Assembly: GCA_020650975.1 (NCBI GenBank)
Contig: JAIPMN010009888.1
Coordinates: 1 to 32,993, forward strand
Length of the DNA: 32,993 nucleotides
From: Apostichopus californicus
Lineage: Eukaryota > Echinodermata > Holothuroidea > Aspidochirotida > Stichopodidae
Direction: 5' to 3'
Part shown: in pieces, positions 18,493 to 30,543 of the stretch
How positions within the stretch are numbered: the stretch's first letter is position 1
Layout: every line of letters begins with the position of its first letter
Position numbers and translations under genes: made by a program
Notes under the pieces: model-generated
What the model was told of the DNA's origin: nothing
Databases searched by the model: none
The model's input: only the letters and a program-made list of their open reading frames with translations

Positions 18493-19259
18493 AGACATGT
18501 ATACGTTCATCTTGATAATATTTGCAATGGGAAAATTAAACAATTCTGTTATATGGTTATACCGTTCATGAACAGTATCTTATGCTTGAAAATACCGATT
18601 TGGTTTGGATGGAAAATGAATTAATAAACATGTTTCAATCCGGCACTACACGTAACCGAAACAAAACGGAAACCGAAACGATAGTGACGTTAGCTATGAT
18701 AATATTCGATATTTATCACACTTCTATAGATACGTAAATGACACAACTGTACAAAGTTATTATATATTTTTCACCATCGCAAGCGATTACTGCTTGGGGT
18801 CATTGTATCTTACGTGACGATTGTTATTATTATCTTGATATGCCCAGCCCTAGAAAATAGGAGATTTAGAAGATAGAGAGACTTACCTTCACTCATGTAA
18901 GTTTTCAGAATATCCTTTGATAAAGTTATTAGACACTTTCTAATGTCGTTGCTCCACGGACGCGAGAATATCCAGGTATGTTAACATATAACTAGTATCT
19001 GAATGTGAAATTCCGAATTTTGTAACAATCCAGCCGACGTTGACGAATTTCAATCGTAACATAAAATTCATATAATACGCTTTCAATAATGTCTTTAATA
19101 TTGGACATTCACTCCCACAATATCTAAACTACTCGCAACTGATCATTAAGACAGTCTGAAAAAAATGAGGAGGGTCGCTTAGCTTCCTTCAACCTGAAAA
19201 GAGTGCTTAAGTGATACTTCCTGCTTTTAATTAAATGTAATGTTTCGTGGTACTCAAGA
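18493..19259. other. Non-coding AT-rich stretch
   Basis: Nothing recognisable: no long frame, no element ends and no tandem structure. Confidence 0.45.
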
Positions 19260-19291
19260 GGGGGGGGNNNNNNNNNNGGGGGGGGGGGGGG
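19260..19291. other. Assembly gap (10 N) inside a poly-G run
   Basis: Eight G (19260-19267), ten N (19268-19277) and fourteen G (19278-19291). The round number of N indicates a placeholder of unknown true length, so distances across this point are not reliable. The minus-strand frame reported over it is meaningless. Confidence 0.95.
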
Positions 19292-19299
19292 TTGGGTTG

Positions 19300-19792
19300 G
19301 GGGTCGCTCGGTAGGTTTATGATATACAGTAAAGTATAGGAATATGTTATGATGACATGTCTTGCTAGCCTGATGTACATTAATGGAAGCGATGTTATTA
19401 CCTATTGACAACGTCGTAACTAATGTACATCTGTTAAAGCATTTCAGTCCATAGTTATGTTATATTTATACATAGCTTGAATAACAGCCAACGGTAAAAA
19501 ATATTGGTTTTCAGAAAATTAGTATTAATTGTTTCCTTAAAAGATAATACTGCTGAAATCCAACCTCTATCTCTACCCGTCATAGTCATCCGAACTTCCC
19601 CTTTTAGTTCATACTATTAGTTTTTACTTTGGAGAACCAAAACAATTCATTCAACCCAGCTAACCAGGACCAATTCCTTCAAAGTGTACAGTCTGTCTTA
19701 GTCAATGATTATATGACGGTAGCAAGCAACGATGGTATTTAGGTGTTAGTTCTAAATCGGTTAGTTAAACAAAGCAGCACTGGTATTCATCG
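19300..19792. repeat. Dispersed direct repeat, copy 1
   Basis: Shared with 23590-24073: long identical blocks include acagtaaagtataggaatat, gacatgtcttgctagc, acatagcttgaataacagcc and aaacaaagcagcactggtat. Both copies lose similarity right after tattcatcg. Copy 1 starts next to the poly-G gap. No coding sequence or element ends are recognised. Confidence 0.88.
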
Positions 19793-21853
19793 TTGAATTC
19801 CGGTCGTCGGTTTTCTTTTTAATTACATCTAACAGTGTGTCAAATAACGTTTTACTTTTCTCCAGAAAAAACGTATGTCAACGTGTACACATTTAGAGAT
19901 TTAAGCAAGATGAAAGCGAACACAAATCATAGTTTACAACTAGAATCACAGAACTTCAAACAATTTCCAACTAATAGAAAGTAATGACGTTTTTTGAGGT
20001 ATATATATCTTGAGAATAACAAATGTGACCGAACGAGGTTACTAGACAATTCCAAGAAGTGAATTATCTCTCACCCTCACTCATTCTGTTAAATAAGTTT
20101 CCTTCTATTCCTACAACGCTTTAAATTCTGAGCACTACGAAAAATACTATGGTCGTTTAGTGTAATGATTTGCTACTAATAAGATGCAAACGAATATTGT
20201 TATGCAATGGCGTGTGACAATTTCTACCAGAAAATATGACGTTTTGTTTTGCTCAGTTTTATGACGCATATGGAATCTACAGGCAAGTTAATATCTCGTC
20301 GAATACTCCTGAGAATTACGATTATGGAACGGTTTCATATGATTACATATACATATCATTAAATGTATCACGTGCGACCTCCAACAGTGATGCAGTGATT
20401 TGTTTGACAACACAACAAACAGTTTAATACTTAAATTACCAATACACCTTTACTCGATTATTTGCTAATGGTGAGAACTGATTGAAACTATGCAAGAACT
20501 AGTCAATCGTAAAGTTGATCTTTGTTAAGCCTCGCAAGCCTTAGTAGAAAGAAATACCAAAGGCAGTTGTTGGTTCACCAGTGACCACGCACTTTTTCAC
20601 ATTACTCCATTTGCTTCTCTCTTACACGTAGTAAAATAATTAAAATATATGAACTTCACAGCTGGATTTCCATAACAAACACCAATAAGTTCTTTAACGT
20701 ATCACGTATACCATAACATACTGTGGAATGTGTGTGTTTCATACGGGGATTTTTCGTGGATGTCTATGGTGGTCCATGAGTATAACCTGCCAACAAGGTA
20801 GAACTTCGGCGGAACTTAATTGTGAAAAGTAAAACCAGCAAAGCGGAGCAAAAACTATCCTTATTTGTTGGGGGAATATCCATGAAATGCCCATTGTTAC
20901 TTATTTTTGCGAGGTGTTTGATCCGAGGTATCCCTGCCATATATCCAAGGTATTTACCAATACAGAGATTAAGTTATAGTACACTAGTGCGACACGTTGT
21001 CTATTAGATATAGCGCACATACAACAAACTATAAAACTTGTAAGAATCCAAGACTGCGCTACCACCATGCCTCCCACACCTACAATTATCATTTTAAATT
21101 ATATACCAGAGAGTTGGAATCGATTTAAAGTAACAACCTTACCCAATCTTTTTCTGTCTATTCTGAGTAGAGCGCTTAAGAGAAAAGTTTCTAGGCGTTG
21201 TAACACATACATCTAATGAAACCAAGGCAGTATCTGGATACAAATGAAACTGGACCTTGCAAGCACGACATTTGGATGCTGAACATCATGTAAACAAACT
21301 ACACGTGTGCAAACCGTATTGTTTTATCTACGAACACCTAGATGGTCATTGTTCTTGCATCTGCACGATCCGAGAAAATATGACTATATCGGAGAGGGGA
21401 CAATATATTTTGGTGTGAACAAGAACAGCTTATGAAAATCAAGACAATATATACACAAAATCTTCCAATTTATGCTATTAATTAAACATGTACAAATAAT
21501 TAATCCAAATGTTCTCAACTGAAATAAGTGTTACGAAATTTTCTTTATTGTATGATTCCTAATTCCTAATTACTGCAAGGCAATTACTGACATCGCCCAA
21601 ATCTAGTCAAACCTAACATAGTATACAACGTGTAAGGGTGCCAAGACTGGCAGAATGTAGGAAAGTTGCAACAAAGCAAAAGTTAGCATGACAACTACTG
21701 TTTGTAGCGTCAATGGTATGTACGTTGATTGTGTTAAGCGAAGACAACATCAACGTATAACGGCATTATTAAGTCATCATAGTTTATGTTTAAACAACTT
21801 TTACACAGCACGTATATCTCCTTTCATTCATTTTAATTAGTAGATCGATGATT
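19793..21853. other. Non-coding AT-rich stretch
   Basis: No gene is recognised. Small frames at 20236-20427 (plus), 20822-21007 (plus) and 20901-21092 (minus) have no domain I know and could be chance. No tandem or inverted structure of note was seen. Confidence 0.45.
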
Positions 21854-22021
21854 AGAGTAGATTCACGACTAACACGAATCACATATTACGTCCATAGAGT
21901 AGATTCACGACTAACACGAATCACATATTACGTCCATAGAGTAGATTCACGACTAACACGAATCACATATTACGTCCATAGAGTAGATTCACGACTAACA
22001 CGAATCACATGTTACGTCCAT
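21854..22021. repeat. 42-bp tandem repeat, four units
   Basis: Units at 21854-21895, 21896-21937, 21938-21979 and 21980-22021. Each begins agagtagattcacgactaac and ends attacgtccat. The first three are identical and the fourth differs by one base (catgttacg for catattacg). There are no spacers. Each unit contains gattc and gaatc as 5-bp inverted arms. Confidence 0.97.
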
Positions 22022-22103
22022 TGACCGATGAAGAACAGTAAAAGTGCTCTATTCAAAACTTCTACCAGTTAAATAGGGTTTCTAGGGTAAGCGGAATCCT
22101 AAC

Positions 22104-22111
22104 CTCTACAG
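22104..22111. repeat. Target-site duplication, left copy (ctctacag)
   Basis: Eight bases directly before the hAT left end, identical to 23425-23432. Confidence 0.92.
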
Positions 22112-23424
22112 CAGGGACGTAGCCAGGGGTGGGGGGAGCAGGGGGAGCGACTGCTCCCCCCTTTCAGTGTCGAAAAAATGTTTAAAAGCTGTCGTTTTTT
22201 TAGCATGGTATTTTGTCAGTGCTCTTTTGATCTTGAATGCTCGTCAGCTCCGTTAACTCGATTACAATCGTAGTAACATTCACGCCTACTGATTCAACTA
22301 CTGACTTAGTTTGGCAGATTCAATTAGCTAAGTTTAGCCTATAGCCTATTACAAGCCTACAGTTGGCCACTGCGTAATACAATACATAATACCTACCTAA
22401 CCGCACTCTATGGTATGTCACGAACCGTATGCACAACAACGTCGACAACGTTCGTTCTCATCCTTTCTATGATTCGTCCTAAGTTGTTGCACGGACAGCA
22501 TTTTAGGAAGCTAAGCTAGCAATCGTACGTGATACGCACTTCATATAAATAATTATTACACTGCTAATACACTGCGATAATGATATTTGTTTTTAGACCA
22601 CTGCATATCTGGCTATATTACAAAATATGGAAGTTTATATTGTCCATCAGTTAAGTTCGTCAAAAAGTCCAGACATTGGACAATAAACATGAATCATCCT
22701 ACTGGAAAAATTGTAAAAGAGCACCATGTTTGTCTTTCTGATATATTATGTAAAAAAACATGTAATAGAATTCAAACAGCTAGGAAACAAAATCTGCTGA
22801 TAATATGATACCATATGATCAGGGCGTAGTCAGTATGAAGCACTGTAGACCCGGGCCTACACTTTTTTGGCCAAGTTATCTTTTTTAATAAAAACACCCA
22901 TAATTCAAATCCATAAGCTTGCTGGACGAGTTTAAGAGTCTAGACAGGAAAAACTATTGAAATGAACGTAGCAAGAATATGGCTAAATTAGGTGACCTAT
23001 TCGTCTGTCATCTAAGCTGTCATTTTTATTGCGTGCCGTTTCATTCAACATTCTACCCACCGAAAAAGACTAGGATCCGATCTTGTCAGTTTTTTAACAT
23101 ATAGTTAAGAACCCGTCTACGCAAATAATATTTCAGTTGAGAAAACAGTTGAGAAAATGCATCAGATGGCAATCGTCGGATAGCTCTCACCTTCTCTTAT
23201 TAGGCTAACTTAAACATTTACTAGCTACAGTTGTATCAAAGACAATTACTGGCTATAGTTGTATCAAAGACATTTCTGGCCTATCTTTGTATCTACAAGT
23301 ATCAGAAGTTGAAAAGTAAAACTACTCTGGACATGTACCTTGCTAATTTTAAATACATTATAGTATTGAATTACGTACTATTTTAAATTCCCCCCCCCCT
23401 TTCAAATTCCTGGCTACGTCTCTG
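22112..23424. mobile_element. Non-autonomous hAT transposon, 1,313 bp
   Basis: Ends are inverted: CAGGGACGTAGCCAGG at 22112-22127 and, on the other strand, CAGAGACGTAGCCAGG ending at 23424, with one mismatch. The TIR sequence is of the hAT type, the flanking 8-bp duplication (ctctacag on both sides) is the length hAT transposases make, and poly-G/poly-C stretches lie just inside both ends. No transposase or BED finger is readable; the longest frame, 22587-22808 plus, 73 codons, is not recognised. The element therefore depends on a transposase elsewhere. The exact target duplication indicates that the insertion has not been rearranged. Confidence 0.9.
23218..23299. repeat. 28-bp repeat, about three units, inside the hAT element
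   Basis: Unit ttactagctacagttgtatc followed by aaagacaa at 23218-23245; a second copy with ggctatag at 23246-23273; and a degraded third copy after that. Confidence 0.75.
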
Positions 23425-23432
23425 CTCTACAG
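23425..23432. repeat. Target-site duplication, right copy (ctctacag)
   Basis: Identical to 22104-22111 and directly adjacent to the hAT right end. Confidence 0.92.
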
Positions 23433-23589
23433 TAATATATATCCCACAGTTAAGCAGTAATGTATACATCAGAAACTGGAAATATGAAGAGGGGGGCAGA
23501 ATTTTAAAATGGGCACTTCTCACAAAGGGAACACTGTTACACTTTGAAGCGCTATGAGGTACAAAGAAAATATTTGCCCAAAATGGGGG

Positions 23590-24073
23590 TGGGGAGGAGC
23601 GATCGCTGGGTATGTTCATGTTATACAGTAAAGTATAGGAATATGTTAGGATGGCATGTCTTGCTAGCTTGATGTATGTTAATGGAAGCGATGCTATGAC
23701 CTATTGACAACGTCTTAACTAATGTACATCTGTCATAGTAATTCAGTGCATAGTTATGTTATATTTATACATAGCTTGAATAACAGCCAACGGTAAAAAA
23801 ATTGGTTTTCAGAAATATAACATTAAATTTGTCCTTAAAAACTAATACTGCTTAACCAATCCATATTCATTTGAACTTCCTCTTTTAGTTCATACTATTA
23901 GTTTTATTTTGGAGAACCGCAAAAATGCATACAACCCAGCTAATCACGACCAATTCCTTCATGGTGTGTGCAGTCTGTCTTAGTCAATGATGTATGACGG
24001 TAGCAAGCAACAATGGTATTTAGGTGTTATTTCTAACTCGGTTAGTTAAACAAAGCAGCACTGGTATTCATCG
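23590..24073. repeat. Dispersed direct repeat, copy 2
   Basis: Second copy of 19300-19792, same orientation, about 4.3 kb away. It has scattered substitutions and small indels (for example the middle part near 23850 is shorter). A G-rich stretch precedes it, as it does in copy 1. Confidence 0.88.
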
Positions 24074-25004
24074 CCCAATGTAACGGAGACAATCACAAAG
24101 AGTTTCTGTTATAATTATTCATTCAGTTGTGAGGATTTGGTAGATTGTACTTTGGCTGAAATGGTTCCGACTTGTGTGTTATAAACAGCACAGTATTACA
24201 CGTGTATATTGCAAATCATTATAGTACACACATCACCCGTTGTGTGCTTCCATTACATATGTACACCGATATGATGACATCAAAGAAAAGGTTATTCACT
24301 ATTAAGAGGAGTGACATATCACATTATAACTTAGGTTACTTATTATAAGCAAAGTTTCAAAGTTAGTTATTTGTACCTGTTGGAATATTTTTATTTCATC
24401 TTTAATAGAGGTACGCTTTGAAGTTTGGGGATATATGCTATATAAGAAACACAAACCAACCTCAAGTATCGTCGTAATTGACTATGCCTTGTATAAACTA
24501 TTAATATTATATACGGTAGCTATCATTTCTTTGAATTAAATTAGTTCTGAAATCACAACCATTCCCCCCGAATTACACAGTGAAGCCCAAGTCCTAGATG
24601 TAACTTGCGTATAATTCAGTGACGCTGTGAGCTACACCCTATTAATTTAGGTTTGCATACATTTCAACTGTGCAGGAAGTGTGAAACGGCTTCTTATACA
24701 AGGTAAAAGGTAAAAAAGTGTCACGTGAACTAGGAAGATCATTGCGGAGAGAGCGAGAATGACATTGATAGTAAACACCCTTGACAGGACCAGATAAATT
24801 GTCTTTACAGAAAGGTTCACGATTCAAAGAGCAATAAGGATACATTTCCAGTCTAATATGAATAATACACATTTAAATTGCGTAGGGAAACATTAAAGAC
24901 CGTAACACCGACGTCCACAATTTCTCTCACGTCTTTCTACATCAACTTAATTTTTAGTTTATTAATGTTAGTTTTATATAGTATTATATATACATCATAT
25001 ACAG
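24074..25004. other. Non-coding AT-rich stretch
   Basis: No gene, element end or repeat is recognised. The minus-strand frame at 24642-24872 (76 codons) has no family resemblance. Confidence 0.45.
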
Positions 25005-28000
25005 CCATCCTATCTATCCATCCTATCCATCCATCCTATACATTCTATCTATCCATCCTATGAATCCATCCAATTCATATATCCTATACATCATATCCAT
25101 GCATCATATCCATGCATCATATCCATCCATCTTATCTATCCATCCTGTCAATCCATCCTATACATCCATCATATCCGTCCATCCTATATATCCATTCTAT
25201 CCATCCTTTACATCCTATACATCTTATCCATCCATCCTATCCATCCATCCATCCATCCGATCTATCATATCCATCCATCCTAAACATCCATCCTATCCAT
25301 CCATCATATATATCCATCTTATCCATCCTATCTATCCATCCTATCATTCCATCTTATCCATGCATCCTATAAATCCTATTCACCATATCCATTCATCCAA
25401 TCCATCATATCTATCTATCCTATAAATGCATCGTATCCATATATCTTAAACATGCTTTCCATCCATCCTATAAATCCATCATATCTATCCATGAATCCTA
25501 TCCATCCATCCTATACATCCATCCTATATATCTTTTACATCTATCCCATCCAGCAATCCTATTTATCATATCCATCCTTCCTATCCATCCATCCTATCCA
25601 CCCATCATATCCATCAATCCTATCCATTCATCCTATCCATCCTATCCATCCATCCTATCATTCCATCCTATCCATTCATCCTATCCATCCTATCCATCCA
25701 TCCTATCATTCCATCGTATCGATGCATCATATCCATCCTATCCATCCATCCTATACATCCATCATATCCATCCATCCTATTCATCCTATCTATCCATCCT
25801 ACGCATGCATCGTATCCACATATCCTATACATCCTATCCATCCTATCAATCCATTCTATCCATCCATCCTATACATCCTATACATCCATCATATCCATCC
25901 ATCATATTCGTCCATCCTATCCTTCGATTATATCCATCCATCCTATTCATCCATCCTATACATCCATCCTATACATTTATCCTATTCATCCATCCTACCA
26001 TTCCATCGTATCGATGCATCATATCCATCTTATCTATCCATCCTATCATTCCATCCTATCCATCTTATGTATCCATCCTATGAATGCATCGTATCCATCT
26101 ATCCTATACTTCATATCCATCCATCCTATCAATCCATCATATCTATCCTGTTCATCGTATGGATCCATCCTATCCACCAATCCTATCCATACATCCTATC
26201 CATCCATCCTATACATCATATACATCCATCCTATCCATCCTATATATCATATCCATCCTACCCATCCACCCTATCCATCCATCCTATCCATCCATCCAAT
26301 CCATCAATCCAATCCATCCATCTTATATATCAATTATATCCATCCATCCATCACATCCATCCTATCTATCCATCCTATCATTCCATCGTATCTATCCATC
26401 CTATCCATCATATATATCCATCATACGAATCCGTCGAATCCATCTATCCTATACATCATATCCATCCATCATATCCATCCATCTTATCCATCCATCCTAT
26501 ACATCCATCATATATATTCATCCTATCCATCGTATCCATCTATCCTATATATCCATCCTATCCATCTATCATATCCATATATCTATATATCCATCCAATT
26601 CATCTATCCTGTACATCCATTATATCCATCCATCCTATCCATGAATCGTATCCAACCTACATATCCACCCTATCCATCCATAATATTCATACATCATATC
26701 CATCCATCCTATCCATCCATCCTATCCATCCTATACATCCATCATATCTATCCATCCTATCAATCCATCGAATATATGCATCTGTTCTATACATCTCATA
26801 TATCCATCTCTTTCCATCTAACCTATACATCAATCCTGTCCATACATCCTATCCATCCATCATGTATATCCATCCTATCAATCCATCGTATCAAATCATC
26901 CGATCAATCCGATCCATCCTATCCTATCAATCCTATCCATGCATCCTATCCACCAGTTCTGTCAATCCATCCATCATATAAATCCATCCTTTCCATCGTA
27001 TACATCTATTATATACAACATATCAATCCATCTTATCCATCCTATCCATCATATCCATCCTATCTATCCTATCCACCTATCCATCCATACATCCTATCTA
27101 TCTATCCTATCCATCCTATCCATTCATCCTATCCATTCCATCTCATCCATCAATCCAATCCATCTGTCCTTCCATCCATCCTTTCCATCCATTCTATTTA
27201 TCCATCCTATCCATTCATCCTATCCATCCAATTCTATCATTCCATCCTATCATTCCATCATATACATCATATCCATCCAATTATATCTATCTATCCATCC
27301 TATCCATCAATCCTATCTATCCATCCAACTGTCCATCCTATCAATCCATCGTATCCCTTTATCCTATACATCATATCCATCCGTCGTATACATCAATTCT
27401 ATCTACCCATCCTATCTTCCAATTATATCCATCCATCATAACCATCCATCCATCCTATCCATCTATCATATACTTCCTATCCATCCAATTACATCCATCG
27501 TATCCCTTACATCATCCTATTCATTCATCCTATCTATCCATCATATCCATCCACCATATCCATCCATTCTATCCATCCATCATATACTTACTCTCCATCC
27601 AATTATATCCATCTATCCTATACATCCATCATATCCATCCATCCATCCTACCCATTCAACATATACATCCGACATATCCATCCATGCTAAACATCCATCC
27701 TATCCATCTATCCATCCTATACATCCTATCCCTCGTATTTATCTTATATCCATCCTATGAATGCATATTATCCATCTATCCTATCCATCCTATCCAATCA
27801 TTCTATCCATCTATCCTATCCATCCTATCCATCTATCCTATCAATCCATCCAATACATCCGATTCTATCCATTAATTTTATCCATCCATCCTATACATAC
27901 TATCCATCCAATTCTTTCCATCCATCATATCCATCCATACTATCCATCCATCATATCCATCCATCCTATCCATCCTATTCATCCATCCATCCATCCTATC

Positions 28001-28015
28001 CATCCATTCATCTAC
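25005..28015. repeat. 13-bp satellite, about 3 kb
   Basis: The unit is close to atccatcctatcc, repeated some 230 times by length, with variants such as atccatcatatcc, attccatcctatc and cgtatcgatgc. The plus strand is almost free of G. Since 13 is not a multiple of 3, every frame reads the same 13-residue peptide (HPIHPSYPSILSI). The unit has no stop in any plus-strand frame, which explains the spurious frames of up to 509 codons between 25060 and 28090. The minus strand reads TAG once per 39 bases. Confidence 0.97.
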
Positions 28016-29315
28016 CTACCTATATACCTATCTATATATTTATCTATATGTAGCTGTATCATAAAAGTATTTGATACTTTACCAAAATAGCTAATGTAAT
28101 GAAAAGATTATATTTTAATTGAACGGTCGTCATCACAATATATTCTTAAACTAAAGATCATAAGCCATTTTTTCATTTATTTTTATATTTGGGCAATGTT
28201 AACATATTCATAATTATTAGAAAATATTATAAATTTCCTGTTTTGTGAATATTCTGTATTGGCAACTACATTTGCTTTTCTTTAAAAGACTTACTTCCCG
28301 ACCTGGATGTTCGTGGAAAGCCAACGCATTTTGCGTTGCTGGAAAGATAACTGAATACATGGAGAAAGAAGGTTGCTAATTAAAAGAATTTAATAGCAGG
28401 ATCCAATAGATGTGGGCAAAAACCACAACATAAGACACATCATAACAGAACCACATAGCAGAAAAGATAACGTTTCCACATTTGTGGTTCGTTTACTAAA
28501 TACATTTTCTACTATAGCATTAACTGCTTCATTTACCAGTTAGATATTTCTGCCAGATACTTTCAATAAGACTGGGGTGATCAACACTTCTCGCATAACC
28601 GATTGAATCTGTAAACCGATAGAAAAATTGAAATTATGTAATAAAGAAAGTGGCGTCAACCTACGTTGGTGAAAAACCAAACGTAGTTCAATATTAAAGC
28701 TGTATATAGAATAAAGAGTTGCTGTTATCGTGTTCGTTCAGCCGTTGCAGTTGACGCAACCAACATAAAAGGCATTGTAAAAGTTTCTAGTAATTTAAGC
28801 ATTCCGTACCATATCTTGCGGTAGAAAAGCTGCGATTTGTCAGTAAAACACCTAAGTACACGTAAAGCTATATTACCACGACTTCCCCGGATATCATCAG
28901 GTTAAATCGAGTCGATCGGAAAATTAAATGACAAAGATATTCAGGTTTTGCCCTCTCAATTAGTACCCTACATAAGTATGTAAGTTTGAACTCTAACGTA
29001 CTGCTGGATTGTTACGTAAACTAGTTTTGTCTCTTGAATACAATATATTCGTCGCCTGAACCACATGTAAATGTTCCCCGCTATATCAATACGGCGAACG
29101 GCCAATATGGCTATATGGTCACCAACATCGATTATGGTCGTATCACCGTATTTACATCTTGTACGCATGCTCACATTTACGTAATGTATTTGGTACCTTC
29201 TCAGAAAGTAAACTATATTTTACATGCGGATCGTAGCAATGTTCCATTCAACCTTTATTTTTTCGCAGGTACTTATGGGTATAACCTGCATAATGAGTAA
29301 GGTAATGAGTTTCTA
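28016..29315. other. Non-coding AT-rich stretch
   Basis: No gene is recognised. A small perfect hairpin lies at 28322-28338 (caacgca, loop ttt, tgcgttg). The frame 29034-29300 (plus, 88 codons) and its minus-strand overlap have no family I know. Confidence 0.45.
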
Positions 29316-29464
29316 CACTGTAAGAAACGACCGTAAATTTGACGGTATTTTACCGTGCTTTTCTACAGCAGCGTACTGTAAGTTGAGTTTACAGTAATTT
29401 ACTGCAATTTTAAGTCGTTTCTTGCCACTTATGAAATGTCAGGAATAGATTCAGAAACCTACAG

Positions 29465-30543
29465 TAGGCCTACATCATTACTGTATTTTGGAATCGACTT
29501 GACTCCCACAATGCATTGCATAAATTACGTGGCAACTGGTACGGTGCTGGTGGTCATGCAGTCAGGGAAGAAGTTCAGCTGAATAATTTGCTTGTTGCAG
29601 TTTGTTAACGCGCCTCAGACCTACCTTCGTACATTGTTGGTGATCATTGAATGTTAATCGTTGTAAGGATCGTTCATATGAACAATAAATTGACTGGCAT
29701 TATCTGTAATTCTCAAAATATATGTTTCATAAAGGCGGTTGCTCGGGAGGCCTACATGACAAAGGACCTAACGTAACGTAGGCTAGGCCAAATACAGACA
29801 ACGCTAGGCCTACGCGTACACAATAGTAGAACTTGGAAGTTAGTCACAAGTAGGCCTACGCGTTGGCCCTATGCCTACGTTATGTTACTCGGATCAATTC
29901 TATGATAGGCCTACTAGCTTTTTTGATAAATTATTAGCCCTATAGCCCAGGCCTCAAACGTTGTAAGCCCCTACTTCTTGTACTGTAGCCTAGTGTAGGC
30001 ATAGGCCCAACTGTCTGAAACTTGAAAGTTAAGCCTTCCATACAATTTAGCCTAGGCCTACATCCCTAATTTGTTAAAGTCGGGTAAGTTAGGCCTAACT
30101 GTTGTGTTAGGCTTACTTTCCTGCGGCCCAGGTCCTAATTTTGTAGGCCTACAATCTCAAAATTCAAACATTTAATAGCTACAATTTTGATAATTTTTTG
30201 TGAAATGTTGACAACATTTTTCTCTTGAAAAATTAAAATATCATTTGTTAAAAACCTTCGCTGATGAACGTATAATTATTATGCAATTATCACGCAATTA
30301 CAGGTTGGGGCCTACACCTTTTTTAGACCACTATATATAGACCCAAAGCTATATATTTTGTAACGTTTATACAGAGTGCATGAAATTAAGGATCGTGGAG
30401 CTATCTGCCTAGCCCTATCCCATGTACATGTAACTTTCGCCAGAACATACAACCTCTGGCTCAACTAATTTCCAAATTCAAAATATACTCAGCTCTTTCT
30501 TTTGGGAATACAACTATTAATGCTAGGCCTAATACTAGGCCTA
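29465..30543. repeat. Cluster of nine TAGGCCTA palindromes
   Basis: The 8-bp palindrome starts at 29465, 29805, 29851, 29906, 30053, 30090, 30144, 30524 and 30536, with further near copies (aggcctac at 29749, taggccc). An 8-mer would be expected far less than once in 1.1 kb. Confidence 0.9.

Noticed and set aside
17632-18571. Small proteins with a 14-residue period
   Set aside because: They are translation of the 14-bp satellite.
19278-19310. Telomere-like ttgggttggggg
   Set aside because: It is a short G-rich edge of a poly-G run next to an assembly gap, with no TTAGGG array.
20236-20427. 63-codon plus-strand frame preceded by a possible acceptor
   Set aside because: It has no family resemblance and no partner exon was found.
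21854-22021. Possible CRISPR-like array
   Set aside because: The 42-bp units are head to tail without spacers, and the DNA is from an animal genome.
25060-28090. Long plus-strand reading frames (up to 509 codons) rich in His, Pro, Ile, Ser and Tyr
   Set aside because: They are produced by the stop-free 13-bp satellite; all three frames give the same periodic peptide and frames overlap extensively.
29034-29300. 88-codon plus-strand frame next to the CACTGTAA element
   Set aside because: There is no recognisable domain, splice context or coding bias that I can judge; chance is the simpler explanation.
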